DNA of 64,000 bases from Sphingomonas sp. CCH21-G11 (GTDB lineage: Bacteria; Pseudomonadota; Alphaproteobacteria; Sphingomonadales; Sphingomonadaceae). The stretch covers positions 153,581-217,580 of the forward strand of contig NZ_LSHX01000010.1 of NCBI RefSeq assembly GCF_001555965.1, given 5' to 3'. Positions 50,273 to 59,343 of the stretch are shown here, one piece after another (within the stretch, counting starts at the first letter, position 1; each line of letters starts with the position of its first letter). The notes beneath the pieces were generated by a model. The model was not told the DNA's origin and searched no databases. It saw nothing but the letters and a program-made list of their open reading frames with translations. The translations under genes and the position numbers were made by a program.

Positions 50273-51714
50273 GCGACGCGGCTTTCGGTCAGCGCCTGTG
50301 ACAGCAGCTGTTCGGTGACGACGGACTGGCCGGCGCGGCGCGCCGCGCGTTCGGCGGCGTCGCGGATGCGCTTGGCGGCGGAAATGCGGACCAGCACCGG
50401 CTCGCGCTCGACCGCCGCGTCCAGACCGGCCTTGGCCGCATCATCCCAGCCGATTTCGGCAAGGTTGCGCGCCGGCGTCGCATCGACCTGGTCGAGCTGG
50501 CCCGCGAGCGGCAGGATGTGGAACAGCGCATCGAACAGCGCATTGCACACTTCCTGGATCAGATAGGTCGCGCCCGCATAGCCCATGAAGGGCGTGCCGG
50601 TGTGGCGGCGGATCACCGCGCCCGGAAAGCTGGCCGGCACATAGACGCCGCGCCCGCCCGCCTCGGCCATGTACATGCGTTCGTTGAAGCTGCCGAACAG
50701 GACCAGCGGGGGGTTGGTCGCAATCGCCTGTTTGACCGACTGATTGTCGGTCTTGACGCCCGCCGTCCGCCCATAGGCGAAGGTGCAGGGCAGCCCCATG
50801 TCCTCCTCCAGGAACTTGCGGATGCCGCGGGCATAGGTTTCGGTCGCGACGATCCCGAAGCTCGCGGTGCCGAAGAAATCCTGGGTGACCGAGCGCCACA
50901 GGTCCCACAGCGGCTTGATCGTCGTGTGCTTCTCGCGCTCGATGAACGGCTCGGGATCGAGCCCGGTCAGCTCGCCCAGCTTGCGCAGGAACAGGGTCGT
51001 GGATTCAAGCCCGATCGGCGCCTGCAGATAGGGCCGCTCCAGCGTCTCGCAGAGGTTGCGGCCGAACTCGCGATACATGCAGACATTGACCTCGGCATCG
51101 CCGAGCTTGCGGATGTCGGCCAGGTGGCTGCCCAGCGGAAAGACCAGGTTGATCTCCGCCCCGATGCCCTCGACCAGCCGGCGGATCTCCGCCAGATCGC
51201 TCGGCATGTTGAAGGTGCCGTACATCGGCCCGATCAGGTTGACCTTGGGCTTAGCGCCGTCCTTGCGCGGGCGCAGGGCGGGCACCTTTTTGGGCCCGAA
51301 CTGGGTCCACAGCCAGGTCAGCGCGCGATCGGCGGCTTGCCACTGGTCCTCGTCGATGGTGCGCGGCAGGAACCGGACGACGTTGGTCCCCTCCGGCGTG
51401 ACCCCGCCGCCGATCATCTCGGCGATCGACCCGGTGACGACGACGGCGGGCAGATCGGGGTCCAGCGTCTTCCACGCCCGGCGCATTGCGCCTTCGGTGC
51501 CGTCGCGGCCCAGTTCCTGTTCGGACAGGCCGGTGACGACGATCGGCAACTCGTGCGGCGGCAGCGCGTCGGTATAGTGGAGCACCGAGGTGACGGGCAG
51601 GTTCTCGCAGCCCACCGGCCCGTCGATGATGACCTGAAGCCCCTTGATCGCGGTAAAGGCGTAGACCGCGCCCCAATAGCCGCCCGCACGGTCGTGATCG
51701 ATGATGTAGGTCAT
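50269..51714 (-). CDS. bchZ: Chlorophyllide a reductase subunit Z
   Basis: A 481-residue nitrogenase-like subunit: [80 protein letters not shown]. With BchY it forms the catalytic component that reduces ring B of the chlorin, using electrons from BchX. It overlaps bchY by 4 nt. Its stop overlaps the start of the 47-codon frame before pufB, linking pigment and structural genes in one transcript. Confidence 0.96.
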   Translation of the reverse strand: MTYIIDHDRAGGYWGAVYAFTAIKGLQVIIDGPVGCENLPVTSVLHYTDALPPHELPIVVTGLSEQELGRDGTEGAMRRAWKTLDPDLPAVVVTGSIAEMIGGGVTPEGTNVVRFLPRTIDEDQWQAADRALTWLWTQFGPKKVPALRPRKDGAKPKVNLIGPMYGTFNMPSDLAEIRRLVEGIGAEINLVFPLGSHLADIRKLGDAEVNVCMYREFGRNLCETLERPYLQAPIGLESTTLFLRKLGELTGLDPEPFIEREKHTTIKPLWDLWRSVTQDFFGTASFGIVATETYARGIRKFLEEDMGLPCTFAYGRTAGVKTDNQSVKQAIATNPPLVLFGSFNERMYMAEAGGRGVYVPASFPGAVIRRHTGTPFMGYAGATYLIQEVCNALFDALFHILPLAGQLDQVDATPARNLAEIGWDDAAKAGLDAAVEREPVLVRISAAKRIRDAAERAARRAGQSVVTEQLLSQALTESRVA

Positions 51715-53225
51715 ACGCCCACCGCCTCGACCGCCTTCGCGGCCGCGATCCGGCGGGCGGCGTATTTCGCCTTGAAATCCGAATGATCCGCCGGGGTGGT
51801 TTCCCATACCCCCGCGGCATCGCCGGCGCCCACACCCTCGAAGAACGCAGTCATCCGGTCGAAGCGCGCCTGGTTGCCCAGCGCCGCATTGACCACGGTC
51901 GCCAGGCTGCCCGCACCCGCCGGACCCATCAGCGGCCGCGCCGAGATGAGGTTGGTGAAATAGAGCGAGGGGATCGAGCTTGACTTCGCGTGCTGCACCA
52001 CTGGCGTCGTGCCGATCGCAAGGTCGGGGCGATGTTCCTCGACCGCCGCGATGTCCTGCTCCAGGCTCGCGCGATACTGGATGCGCACGCCCCGGGCTTC
52101 CAGCCACTCGCGATCGGGGTCCGACCAGCGGGTGCGCGGGCAGGCGGTGCCGACATAGGGCACGTCCGCGCCGCTTTCGATCAGCAGGCGCGCGACCAGC
52201 AGTTCCGAACCTTCATAGCCCGACACCGTGATCCGCCCCTTGATCGGACGCGCGGCGAGCGCGGCCTGGATCGCGGGCAGGAAGCGGTTCTTGGCCGCGT
52301 CGACCTTGTCCTGTGCAATGCCACAGGCTGCACCGATCGCGTCGAGCCAGGCGGCGGTGCCGTCGACGCCCACCGGCGCCGACCCGACGACGCTGCGTCC
52401 CGCCGCTTCGAACTCGCGCACGCTGGCGGTGTAGAAGGGATGGATCGCCGCCACCGCCGCGCAGTCGAGCGCGGCATAGAGCTCGCGCCATTCGCGGGTC
52501 GGGACGACCGGGCCGGCCGCAAGGCCCAGGGGTTCCAGCATCAAGCCGATACCCGGTGGGTCGGCGGGGAACATCTCACCCAGGAGAGTCACCGTCGGCC
52601 GGTCCGATCGTTCGCGGGGCGCGGCAACCGGGCCGGCCTCGGCCTCGGTCCGCGCATAATTCAGCATGGCGCCGGCCAGGACGTCCTTGGCCTCGGCATG
52701 GGTCGGCACGCCGAATCCCGGCACGTCGATGCCGATGATCCGCACGCCGTTGATCTGGTCGGGCAACAGCTGCAGCGGCACGCCGCTCGCGGTCGGCACG
52801 CACAAATTGGTGACGACGATGGTGTCGTAGAGCGCCGGGTCGGCAAGGTTCTCGACGGCTTCCTTGATGTCCTCGAACAGCTTGCCGGTGACGAGCGTCT
52901 CCGAGCTGAACGGGACATAGCCGACGCTGCGTCGCGCGCCATAGAAATGGCTGGTGAAGGTCAGGCCGTAGACGCAGCAGGCCGAGCCGGAGAGCACGGT
53001 CGCGGTCCGCCGCATGCGCAGGCCGACGCGCAGGCTGCCGAATGCCGGGCACATCGATTGCGGCTGGTCATGCGGGCCCTGTGGATAATCCTGTGCATAA
53101 CGGGTGAGCACGTCCGACTTGCCCGCCTGCACCGCCGCCGCGCGCAGCGTGTCACCGCTGGCACAGCCCCCCTCGACCGCGATGCGATCCGGAGTGCGCG
53201 AGGCGTTGGATGCGGGGGCGGTCAT
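51711..53225 (-). CDS. bchY: Chlorophyllide a reductase subunit Y
   Basis: A 504-residue nitrogenase-like subunit. [40 protein letters not shown] and [20 protein letters not shown] supply cysteines for the shared cluster. [20 protein letters not shown] and [20 protein letters not shown] follow. Start ATG 53225 ([20 protein letters not shown]) lies 5 bp after the bchX stop. Confidence 0.96.
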   Translation of the reverse strand: MTAPASNASRTPDRIAVEGGCASGDTLRAAAVQAGKSDVLTRYAQDYPQGPHDQPQSMCPAFGSLRVGLRMRRTATVLSGSACCVYGLTFTSHFYGARRSVGYVPFSSETLVTGKLFEDIKEAVENLADPALYDTIVVTNLCVPTASGVPLQLLPDQINGVRIIGIDVPGFGVPTHAEAKDVLAGAMLNYARTEAEAGPVAAPRERSDRPTVTLLGEMFPADPPGIGLMLEPLGLAAGPVVPTREWRELYAALDCAAVAAIHPFYTASVREFEAAGRSVVGSAPVGVDGTAAWLDAIGAACGIAQDKVDAAKNRFLPAIQAALAARPIKGRITVSGYEGSELLVARLLIESGADVPYVGTACPRTRWSDPDREWLEARGVRIQYRASLEQDIAAVEEHRPDLAIGTTPVVQHAKSSSIPSLYFTNLISARPLMGPAGAGSLATVVNAALGNQARFDRMTAFFEGVGAGDAAGVWETTPADHSDFKAKYAARRIAAAKAVEAVGV

Positions 53226-53230
53226 GCCGG

Positions 53231-54214
53231 TCAAACCGCGTCGTACACGACTTCGAGGCTGGGCTTGGTGACGAACGGTTTGCCGCGCATGTCCGCCTGG
53301 GTGGCGGGGCGCAGCGTCACGTTGCCGCCGGTATCCTCGGGCTTGAACAGGCCGAGCAGCCCGTCCTGGTCCAGCGGCCGCGGCTGGACCGGCGGCGCTT
53401 CGGCGACGTTCTTCGCCAGGTCCGCGAACAGCGAGCCCCATTCGCTCTCGGGCGTGCCGATGATCTGGTAATTGGCCGACTTGCGGCGGATGTCCTCATT
53501 GGCGGGGATCGCGCAGAGCGTCGGGATGCCGATCGCCTGGGCAAAGGCCTGCGCCTCGCCGGTGCCGTCATCCTTGTTGATGATCATGCCGGCGACGCCG
53601 ACATTGCCGCCCATCTTGCGGAAATACTCGACCGCCTTGCAGACATTGTTGGCGACGTAGAGCGACTGGAGGTCGTTCGACGCGACGACGATCACCTTCT
53701 GGCACATGTCCCGCGCGATCGGCAGGCCGAAGCCGCCGCAGACCACGTCGCCCAGGAAGTCGAGCAGGACATAGTCGAAGCCCCATTCGTGGAAGCCCAG
53801 CTTTTCCAGCGTCTCGAACCCGTGGATGATCCCGCGTCCGCCGCAGCCGCGCCCGACTTCCGGCCCGCCCAGTTCCATCGCGAACACGCCGTCACGCTGG
53901 AAACAGACATCCTCGATGCCGATTTCCTCGCCCGCCAGCTTCTTCGCCGAAGAGGTTTCGATGATCGTCGGGGTCGACTTTCCGCCGAACAACAGGCTGG
54001 TCGTATCGCTCTTCGGATCACAGCCGATCAGCAGCACGCGCTTGCCCTGCTGCGCCATCATGTAGGAGAGATTGGCCAGCGCGAAGGACTTGCCCGACCC
54101 GCCCTTGCCATAGATCGCGATGATCTGGGTTTCCTTGGTCACCGGACCGCTGGGAACGGGATCGGGCTCGTGCGACGCTTCCTCGCGCAGCTGGCCCGGA
54201 TCGAGCATGCTCAT
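53231..54214 (-). CDS. bchX: Chlorophyllide a reductase iron protein BchX
   Basis: A 327-residue NifH-like ATPase. The P-loop is AIYGKGGSGKSFALANLS; cluster cysteines are in GRGCGGRGIIHG and [14 protein letters not shown]; switch motif GCDPKSDTTSLLFGG. It donates electrons to BchYZ in the second dark reductase of the pathway. Start ATG 54214 overlaps the bchC stop by 4 nt; an ATG two codons later (54208) is possible. Confidence 0.96.
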   Translation of the reverse strand: MSMLDPGQLREEASHEPDPVPSGPVTKETQIIAIYGKGGSGKSFALANLSYMMAQQGKRVLLIGCDPKSDTTSLLFGGKSTPTIIETSSAKKLAGEEIGIEDVCFQRDGVFAMELGGPEVGRGCGGRGIIHGFETLEKLGFHEWGFDYVLLDFLGDVVCGGFGLPIARDMCQKVIVVASNDLQSLYVANNVCKAVEYFRKMGGNVGVAGMIINKDDGTGEAQAFAQAIGIPTLCAIPANEDIRRKSANYQIIGTPESEWGSLFADLAKNVAEAPPVQPRPLDQDGLLGLFKPEDTGGNVTLRPATQADMRGKPFVTKPSLEVVYDAV

Positions 54215-55137
54215 TGGGTTCTCCAGTCGAGCACCATCTTGCGGCACTCAGGGTCGGTAAAGGCTGCGGGATAGGCCTGGTCGGCCTGCGTCGCGGGGCG
54301 GATGTGGCTGATCAGCCCGTCGAGCTCGAGCAGCCCGCAATCGATCAAGCGGGTCACCGCGGCGATGTCGGCGGGCGTGAACTCGGCGGAGATGCGCAGC
54401 CGCGCTTCGCGCATGAAGGCGGGCGGAAAGGCGAAGCTCAGGCGATCGTAGAAGCCGGCAAGGACGATCTCGCCCCCCTTGGCCAGCCGCCCGATCAGGC
54501 CGTCGAGCCCGGCGCCGTCGCCGCTGGCATCGATGATCGCGCGATAGTCGCGGCGCGCGTCGGCATCGGGGTGGATGACGTCATAATCCAGCGCGTCACG
54601 CCGGTCGGCGCGGGTTTCCCACACGGTCGGCTTGTCGGCACCACAGGCGATCGCGATCCGCGCGGTCAGCGCGCCGAGCACGCCGTGCCCGACGATCAGC
54701 TCGGGCGTGCTGCCCGCCGCGATGGCATGATAAGCGGTCGCCGCGAGCGCGATCAGCACGCCATCGCTGCCCAGCGATTCGGCGACGGGCATCGCCCGCG
54801 CAGAAGGCAGGATGACGGTGGAGGCACTGCCGCCGAAAAGGCCGCGGGCCCGGCTGTAACAGGTCGCACCCGGCACGAAGACCCATTCGCCGATCCGCGC
54901 GCGCACATCAGCCCCGGCGTCGACGACGCGGCCGACCGATTCATATCCCGGGACCAGCGGATAGCCCATCCCCGGAAAGGTCGGCATCCGACCGGTCCAC
55001 AACAGCTTCTCGGTGCCCGAGCTGACGCCGCTATAGGCGATTTCGACCCGGACGTCGCCGCGGCCCATCGGGTCGAGGTCAAGGGGGCGTACTGACAGGC
55101 GCTCCGGCGCCTCCAATATCACTGCAAGCGCTTTCAT
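54211..55137 (-). CDS. bchC: Bacteriochlorophyllide a dehydrogenase
   Basis: A 308-residue medium-chain dehydrogenase/reductase. SGVSSGTEKLLWTGRMPTFP and GYPLVPGYESVGRVVDAGAD form the catalytic domain. LIVGHGVLGALTARIAIACG is the cofactor-binding region. It oxidises the C3 hydroxyethyl to acetyl. It heads bchCXYZ-puf, and two PpsR palindromes 8 bp apart precede it. Confidence 0.95.
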   Translation of the reverse strand: MKALAVILEAPERLSVRPLDLDPMGRGDVRVEIAYSGVSSGTEKLLWTGRMPTFPGMGYPLVPGYESVGRVVDAGADVRARIGEWVFVPGATCYSRARGLFGGSASTVILPSARAMPVAESLGSDGVLIALAATAYHAIAAGSTPELIVGHGVLGALTARIAIACGADKPTVWETRADRRDALDYDVIHPDADARRDYRAIIDASGDGAGLDGLIGRLAKGGEIVLAGFYDRLSFAFPPAFMREARLRISAEFTPADIAAVTRLIDCGLLELDGLISHIRPATQADQAYPAAFTDPECRKMVLDWRTQ

Positions 55138-55183
55138 GGCGCTCTCCCCAATTATAGGAACCCCCAGTGGGTTTCCCGATAAG

Positions 55184-55227
55184 TGTCAGTCTAGCTGGAC
55201 AGTAATGATTGTCAATCTGACTTTACG
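55184..55227 (-). promoter_or_regulatory. Paired PpsR/CrtJ operators before bchC
   Basis: Site 1, TGTCAGTCTAGCTGGACA (55184-55201), is a perfect TGT-N12-ACA. Site 2, TGTCAATCTGACTTTACG (55210-55227), has one mismatch. The gap is exactly 8 bp, the spacing known for cooperative CrtJ binding at Rhodobacter bchC. A TATAAT on the minus strand at 55156-55151 may be the -10. Confidence 0.75.
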
Positions 55228-55236
55228 CTTGGATCG

Positions 55237-56352
55237 TTACCGCGAAGCAATGATCATAGAAGCTGTGACCGGCATTGCGGTTTGAATGCGCCGTATTTGC
55301 GTGAAACCACTTGCGGCCAGCATCGCCTTGATTTCGCGTGCCGGGCGTGGACGGCCGGATCCCATGGCCAGGAGATACCAGCCGAAATAGGCGTCCCCCA
55401 TGGCGCGGGCCGATGGCGTATCGGCCATCGGTTCGGCGATGACCACCCGTCCCCCGGCGGGCAGTGCTGCATGAACATTGCGCAGCAATTGCTGTGCAGG
55501 TTCATCGTCGTGATCGTGCAGGATGCGGACCAGCGTGATGCAGTCGGCACCTTGCGGCAGGGGATCGGCAAGGAAGCTGCCGCGATGGAGTCGCACCCGA
55601 TCCGCCACACCTGCCGACGCCAGCCGCGCCGCCGCGCGGTCGACGACCGACGGCAGGTCGAACAGCGCGAGTTCCGGCCCGTCGACTCGCGCAGCCAGCC
55701 GGGCCAGGAACGCGCCCTCGCCGCCCCCCACATCCATCACCCGCCGATGGCGGCCGAATCGATAGGCGTCGATCACCTGATCGGCGACCATGGGTTGCGA
55801 CGCCGCCATCAGCGCGGAATATTCGGCGACCTCCTGTGCGCTGCCGGTGCCCGTGGCGCGCGCATAACGCCAATATTCCGACAATTCGCCCGCGCCGCCG
55901 CGTCGCAGCAGCGCCAGCGGATCAGCCAGGTCGGCATAAAGATGGTGATGGTGGCGCACCATCTCCGCAATCCCGGCATTGCCGCGCAGCGCCGCGCCCG
56001 CCTGGCCTAGCGTCCAGCGTCCGTCATTCAGGCGCTCGGTCAGGTCGATCGCCGCCGCGGCCTTCAACAGTCGTTCGGCGCCTTCGGTCGATAGGTCGGC
56101 CTGCCCGGCGAGCGACTCGACGTCGCGGGGCGCTTCGGCCAGCCGGTCGAGCCAGCCGGTTTCAATGACCGCCGCCAGCGTCTGCGAATAGGTGAAGCCA
56201 GCGACCAGGTCGAACAGCGCGCGCGCTTTGGCCCGCGCCACCGGGCGGGTGATCGGAAACCGCGCCGCGAACCGCTGAAATCCCGGGCTTGCCAGCATGG
56301 CGTTGCGCCACATGATCCAGCGCGTCCGCCACGCCATCGCCGCCCCCCTCAC
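55237..56352 (-). CDS. crtF: Hydroxyneurosporene (demethylspheroidene) O-methyltransferase
   Basis: A 371-residue SAM methyltransferase of the plant O-methyltransferase type. The N-terminal dimerisation part is LFDLVAGFTYSQTLAAVIET. SAM motif I is RVMDVGGGEGAFLARLAARV; ILHDHDDEPAQQLLRNVHAA and GGRVVIAEPMADTPSARAMG follow. It methylates the tertiary hydroxyl added by CrtC, in the spheroidene/spirilloxanthin branch. It is divergent from crtD with a PpsR palindrome between them, and may feed transcription into bchC. Confidence 0.93.
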   Translation of the reverse strand: MRGAAMAWRTRWIMWRNAMLASPGFQRFAARFPITRPVARAKARALFDLVAGFTYSQTLAAVIETGWLDRLAEAPRDVESLAGQADLSTEGAERLLKAAAAIDLTERLNDGRWTLGQAGAALRGNAGIAEMVRHHHHLYADLADPLALLRRGGAGELSEYWRYARATGTGSAQEVAEYSALMAASQPMVADQVIDAYRFGRHRRVMDVGGGEGAFLARLAARVDGPELALFDLPSVVDRAAARLASAGVADRVRLHRGSFLADPLPQGADCITLVRILHDHDDEPAQQLLRNVHAALPAGGRVVIAEPMADTPSARAMGDAYFGWYLLAMGSGRPRPAREIKAMLAASGFTQIRRIQTAMPVTASMIIASR

Positions 56353-56406
56353 CCGCCGGATCCCGCACGCCGATCAAGGACGGACGCGCGGAATGGACAA
56401 ACCATA

Positions 56407-56424
56407 TGTCCAACGGTTTTGACA
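56407..56424. promoter_or_regulatory. PpsR/CrtJ operator between crtF and crtD
   Basis: TGTCCAACGGTTTTGACA is a perfect TGT-N12-ACA (also TGTC-N10-GACA). It is central in the 163-bp divergent gap, so one site could control both directions. A weak half-site GGACA lies 8 bp to its left. Confidence 0.7.
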
Positions 56425-56515
56425 CATGTTAGCATCGGGTCAATCGCGATCGCATCGCCGGGCGGCTGTCGGCCGCACCTGCGATGCCGCACAGGAGGGA
56501 CGCGACCGGCACGAC

Positions 56516-58078
56516 ATGGCGGATCGGGTGATCATCATTGGCGCAGGCATGGGCGGGCTGGTCGCGGCCGCGCTCTGTGCCGCGCGGGGGGATCATGTCA
56601 CCGTGGTCGAGGCGCAGGCGGGGCCGGGCGGCAAGCTGCGCGCGATCGATGTGGCGGGCGAAGCCGTCGACGCCGGTCCGACCGTATTCACCTTGCGCGA
56701 CACCTTTGCCGCGATCTTCGCCGAATGCGGGGCGTCGATCGACGATTACCTGACCGTGCGCCCCGCCGCACTGCTCGCCCGGCACGGCTGGGGCGCGGAC
56801 GCGCGGCTCGACCTGTTCGCGGATCCGGCCGCCAGCGAAGCGGCGATCGGCGATTTCGCGGGGGCCGGCGAAGCGCGCGGCTATCGCGCCTTTCGGGCCG
56901 AGGCCCAGCGCATCTTCGACGCGCTCGAACCGAGCTTCCTTCACGCACCGAAGACCGATCCATTGACGCTGACCTGGCGAATCGCGCGCCATCGCCCGGC
57001 CAGCGCGTTCAACCTCAGGCCCTATGAATCGATGTGGAAGGCGCTGGGCGGCTATTTCCGCGATTCACGCCTGCGCCAGTTGTTCGGGCGTTACGCCACC
57101 TATTGCGGCTCGTCGCCCTTTGCCTGTCCCGCCACCCTGATGCTGATCGCGCATGTCGAGGCCCGCGGCGTGTGGCTCATCGACGGCGGCATGCATGCGC
57201 TTGCCCGCGCCCTCGAATCGCTGGGCCGGTCGCTCGGCGTCACCTATCGCTACGACAGCCCGGTGGCGGCGATCACCGTCGCGCACGGCCGCGCGAGCGG
57301 CGTCGGCCTGGCGTCGGGCGAGCATCTCGCCGCGCGCGCCGTCATCTGCAACGCCGATCCCGCCGCGATCGCAGCCGGACGGTTCGGTCCCGCCGCCGCC
57401 GGCGCGGTCGCCGCGGTGCCTCCCGCGGCGCGATCGCTGGGCGCATTCGTCTGGCTGGCGCGCGCCACGGCAACCGGATTCCCGCTGGTTCGCCACAATG
57501 TCCTGTTTTCCAACGACTATCCGGCCGAGTTTACCGCGCTGGGCCACAACCGGCTGGCGGGCGACCCCACCGTCTATGTCTGCGCACAGGATCGCGACGA
57601 CATCGGTGCCTGCGCCCGGGATGGCGCGGCCGAACGCTTTCAGATCATCGTCAATGCCCCGCCGCGCGGCGACCGGGGCGGCTTTTCCCCGTCGGAGATC
57701 GACCAATGCACGAACGCGATGCGCAATCGGCTGTCGCAAGCCGGGCTTTCGCTCGATTTGCAGCCGGAAGCTACCCGGCTTTTGACCCCGACCGAGTTCG
57801 AGCAACTGTGCCCGTCGACGGGTGGAGCCCTTTATGGACGGGCCTCGCACGGGTGGGCGGCATCCTTCCGGCGCCAGGGGAGCCGGACCAGGATCCCTGG
57901 GCTCTATTGCGCGGGCGGCAGCACGCACCCGGGCGCGGGCCTGCCGATGGCCGCCCTGTCCGCCAGCCTTGCCGTCGATTGCTGGCGCAAGGACCGCGCT
58001 TCGACGTCACGGTCGATGCCCAGGGCTATGCCTGGTGGTACATCGACGCGAACAGCGACGACGGGCAGTACGGGCTGA
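56516..58078 (+). CDS. crtD: Hydroxyneurosporene/methoxyneurosporene desaturase
   Basis: A 520-residue FAD-dependent desaturase of the CrtI/CrtD family. The start ATG 56516 gives MADRVIIIGAGMGGLVAAAL with the dinucleotide motif, followed by GPGGKLRAIDVAGEAVDAGP and TVFTLRD. The C-terminal motif is GLYCAGGSTHPGAGLPMAAL. It introduces the C3,4 double bond in the spheroidene/spirilloxanthin pathway. After the normal end (about SLAVDCWRK) a 24-residue tail continues into crtC in another frame, an overlap of about 100 bases. AGGAGGG lies 17-24 bases upstream, longer than ideal. Confidence 0.93.
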   Translation: MADRVIIIGAGMGGLVAAALCAARGDHVTVVEAQAGPGGKLRAIDVAGEAVDAGPTVFTLRDTFAAIFAECGASIDDYLTVRPAALLARHGWGADARLDLFADPAASEAAIGDFAGAGEARGYRAFRAEAQRIFDALEPSFLHAPKTDPLTLTWRIARHRPASAFNLRPYESMWKALGGYFRDSRLRQLFGRYATYCGSSPFACPATLMLIAHVEARGVWLIDGGMHALARALESLGRSLGVTYRYDSPVAAITVAHGRASGVGLASGEHLAARAVICNADPAAIAAGRFGPAAAGAVAAVPPAARSLGAFVWLARATATGFPLVRHNVLFSNDYPAEFTALGHNRLAGDPTVYVCAQDRDDIGACARDGAAERFQIIVNAPPRGDRGGFSPSEIDQCTNAMRNRLSQAGLSLDLQPEATRLLTPTEFEQLCPSTGGALYGRASHGWAASFRRQGSRTRIPGLYCAGGSTHPGAGLPMAALSASLAVDCWRKDRASTSRSMPRAMPGGTSTRTATTGSTG

Positions 58079-58911
58079 CGATTATCGCCTTTGTCGGCAG
58101 CGTCTTCTCCCCTTACTACAAGCTCACCGGGCGCGGCCGGCCCGACAATCACTGCGCGATCAACATCGCGATGAACGGCCCGCGCGCGGGGGCCTGGGCG
58201 ATGACGGAGCGCGGGGTCGGGCGGGTCGACCGCAGCGCCGACCATTTTCAGGTCGGGCCCAGTGCGATGCGGTGGGACGGCGACTGCCTGACCATCGACA
58301 TCGACGAATGGTCGGCGCCCCTGCCCTATCGCGTGCGCGGACGCATCCGGCTGTGGCCCGAGATGATCGCGACCACCGCCTTTGCGCTCGATCCCGACGC
58401 GCGGCATCGCTGGCACCCGGTCAGCCCGCGCGCGCGCGTCGAGGTGACCATGGACCGTCCCGGCGTCAGCTGGTCCGGCCCCGGCTATTTCGACAGCAAT
58501 TTCGGCGATGAGCCGCTGGAGGCGGGGTTTCGCGACTGGCACTGGTCGCGCGCGCACCTGAAGCGCGACGTCGCGGTCATCTATGAAGGCGTGCGCCGCG
58601 ACGGTCGGCCCTTCGACCTGGCGCTGCTGTGCGACGGACAGGGCCGATGGCGCGATGTCGAAGCGCCGCCGAGCCAGCGCCTGCCGCGCACAGGCTGGCT
58701 GGTCGACCGGCGCACGCGCAGCGACGGCGGCGACGGCGCCCGCGTGCGGCGCACCTGGATCGACGCGCCATTCTACGCGCGCTCGGGCCTGCACACCCGG
58801 CTTTTCGGAGAGGACGCATTCGCGGTGCATGAGAGCCTGTCGCTCACCCGCTTCGCCAACCCGGTCATCCAGACCATGCTGCCTTACCGGATGCCGCGCG
58901 CGTTATTCTGA
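57979..58911 (+). CDS. crtC: Carotenoid 1,2-hydratase (hydroxyneurosporene synthase)
   Basis: About 310 residues. The protein is recognisable from RFDVTVDAQGYAWWYIDANS and DDGQYGLTIIAFVGSVFSPY, then AMNGPRAGAWAMTERGVGRV and GPGYFDSNFGDEPLEAGFRD-WHWSR, all CrtC features. It adds water across the C1,2 double bond of acyclic carotenoids. No ATG fits the expected N-terminus; TTG at 57979 (MLAQGPRFDV) is the best candidate and lies inside crtD. Translation is thus probably coupled to crtD. Confidence 0.9.
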   Translation: MLAQGPRFDVTVDAQGYAWWYIDANSDDGQYGLTIIAFVGSVFSPYYKLTGRGRPDNHCAINIAMNGPRAGAWAMTERGVGRVDRSADHFQVGPSAMRWDGDCLTIDIDEWSAPLPYRVRGRIRLWPEMIATTAFALDPDARHRWHPVSPRARVEVTMDRPGVSWSGPGYFDSNFGDEPLEAGFRDWHWSRAHLKRDVAVIYEGVRRDGRPFDLALLCDGQGRWRDVEAPPSQRLPRTGWLVDRRTRSDGGDGARVRRTWIDAPFYARSGLHTRLFGEDAFAVHESLSLTRFANPVIQTMLPYRMPRALF

Positions 58912-58930
58912 CGCCGGTGGTCATAAGCTG

Positions 58931-59016
58931 GCCGTCACCCCGGACTTGATCCGGAGTCCCGCTATTTCCTGCGGCAGGTCAAGCAGCGAGACCCCGGATC
59001 AAGTCCGGGGTGACGG
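58931..59016. repeat. REP-like palindromic element (GTCACCCCGG family)
   Basis: Left arm GTCACCCCGGACTTGATCCG followed by GAGTCCCGC; right arm GACCCCGGATCAAGTCCGGG followed by GTGACGG, an inverted copy about 35 bases away. Related to 9265-9347. Lies between crtC and the convergent small gene at 59139. Confidence 0.75.
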
Positions 59017-59045
59017 TTGAAACTTGTGACAAGTTTGGCTCGTCA

Positions 59046-59087
59046 AGCCCCTCCCCTTCAGGGGAGGGGTTGGGGTGGGGCCTGTCC
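59046..59087. repeat. Intergenic arm of the element found inside bchB and bchD
   Basis: A 42-base arm beginning AGCCCCTCCCCTTCAGGGGA. By eye it agrees at 40 of 42 bases with 61441-61482 in bchD and 37 of 42 with the reverse complement of 32794-32835 in bchB. Confidence 0.85.
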
Positions 59088-59138
59088 GGCACGCACTCCG
59101 CTTCAGGCGAAGGGACAATCCGCCAACCGAAGATCAAC

Positions 59139-59288
59139 TCAGGCGTCTGATTCCGGCGTGGGCGGCTTCGCCTTCCGCTTGTCCCTGGCGATCTCGCGAT
59201 TGACCGACCAATATTGCCACCCGAGAAACGCGAGCACGACGCCGCCGGTGAAGATCAGCTCGATCAGGCCGTAGAGGTTTGAATGCAT
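59139..59288 (-). CDS. Small single-pass membrane protein next to bchO
   Basis: 49 residues: MHSNLYGLIELIFTGGVVLA then FLGWQYWSVNREIARDKRKA, a single N-terminal transmembrane helix with a basic cytoplasmic tail. AGGAG lies 7 bases upstream of ATG 59288, which supports a real gene. It follows bchO on the same strand (55 bp) and may be the last gene of bchIDO. Function unknown. Confidence 0.7.
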   Translation of the reverse strand: MHSNLYGLIELIFTGGVVLAFLGWQYWSVNREIARDKRKAKPPTPESDA

Positions 59289-59312
59289 AGGCCGGCTCCT
59301 ATTCCCCTTGTT

Positions 59313-59342
59313 CCGTTCGTTTCGAGCGCAGTCGAGCAACGG
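59313..59342. repeat. Single arm of the CGTTTCGAGCG(A/C)AGTCGAG repeat
   Basis: CCGTTCGTTTCGAGCGCAGT followed by CGAGCAACGG, matching the 31-bp arm at 18822-18852 with few changes. It lies directly downstream of bchO, overlapping the gap to the small membrane protein gene. Confidence 0.75.
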
Positions 59343-59343
59343 G

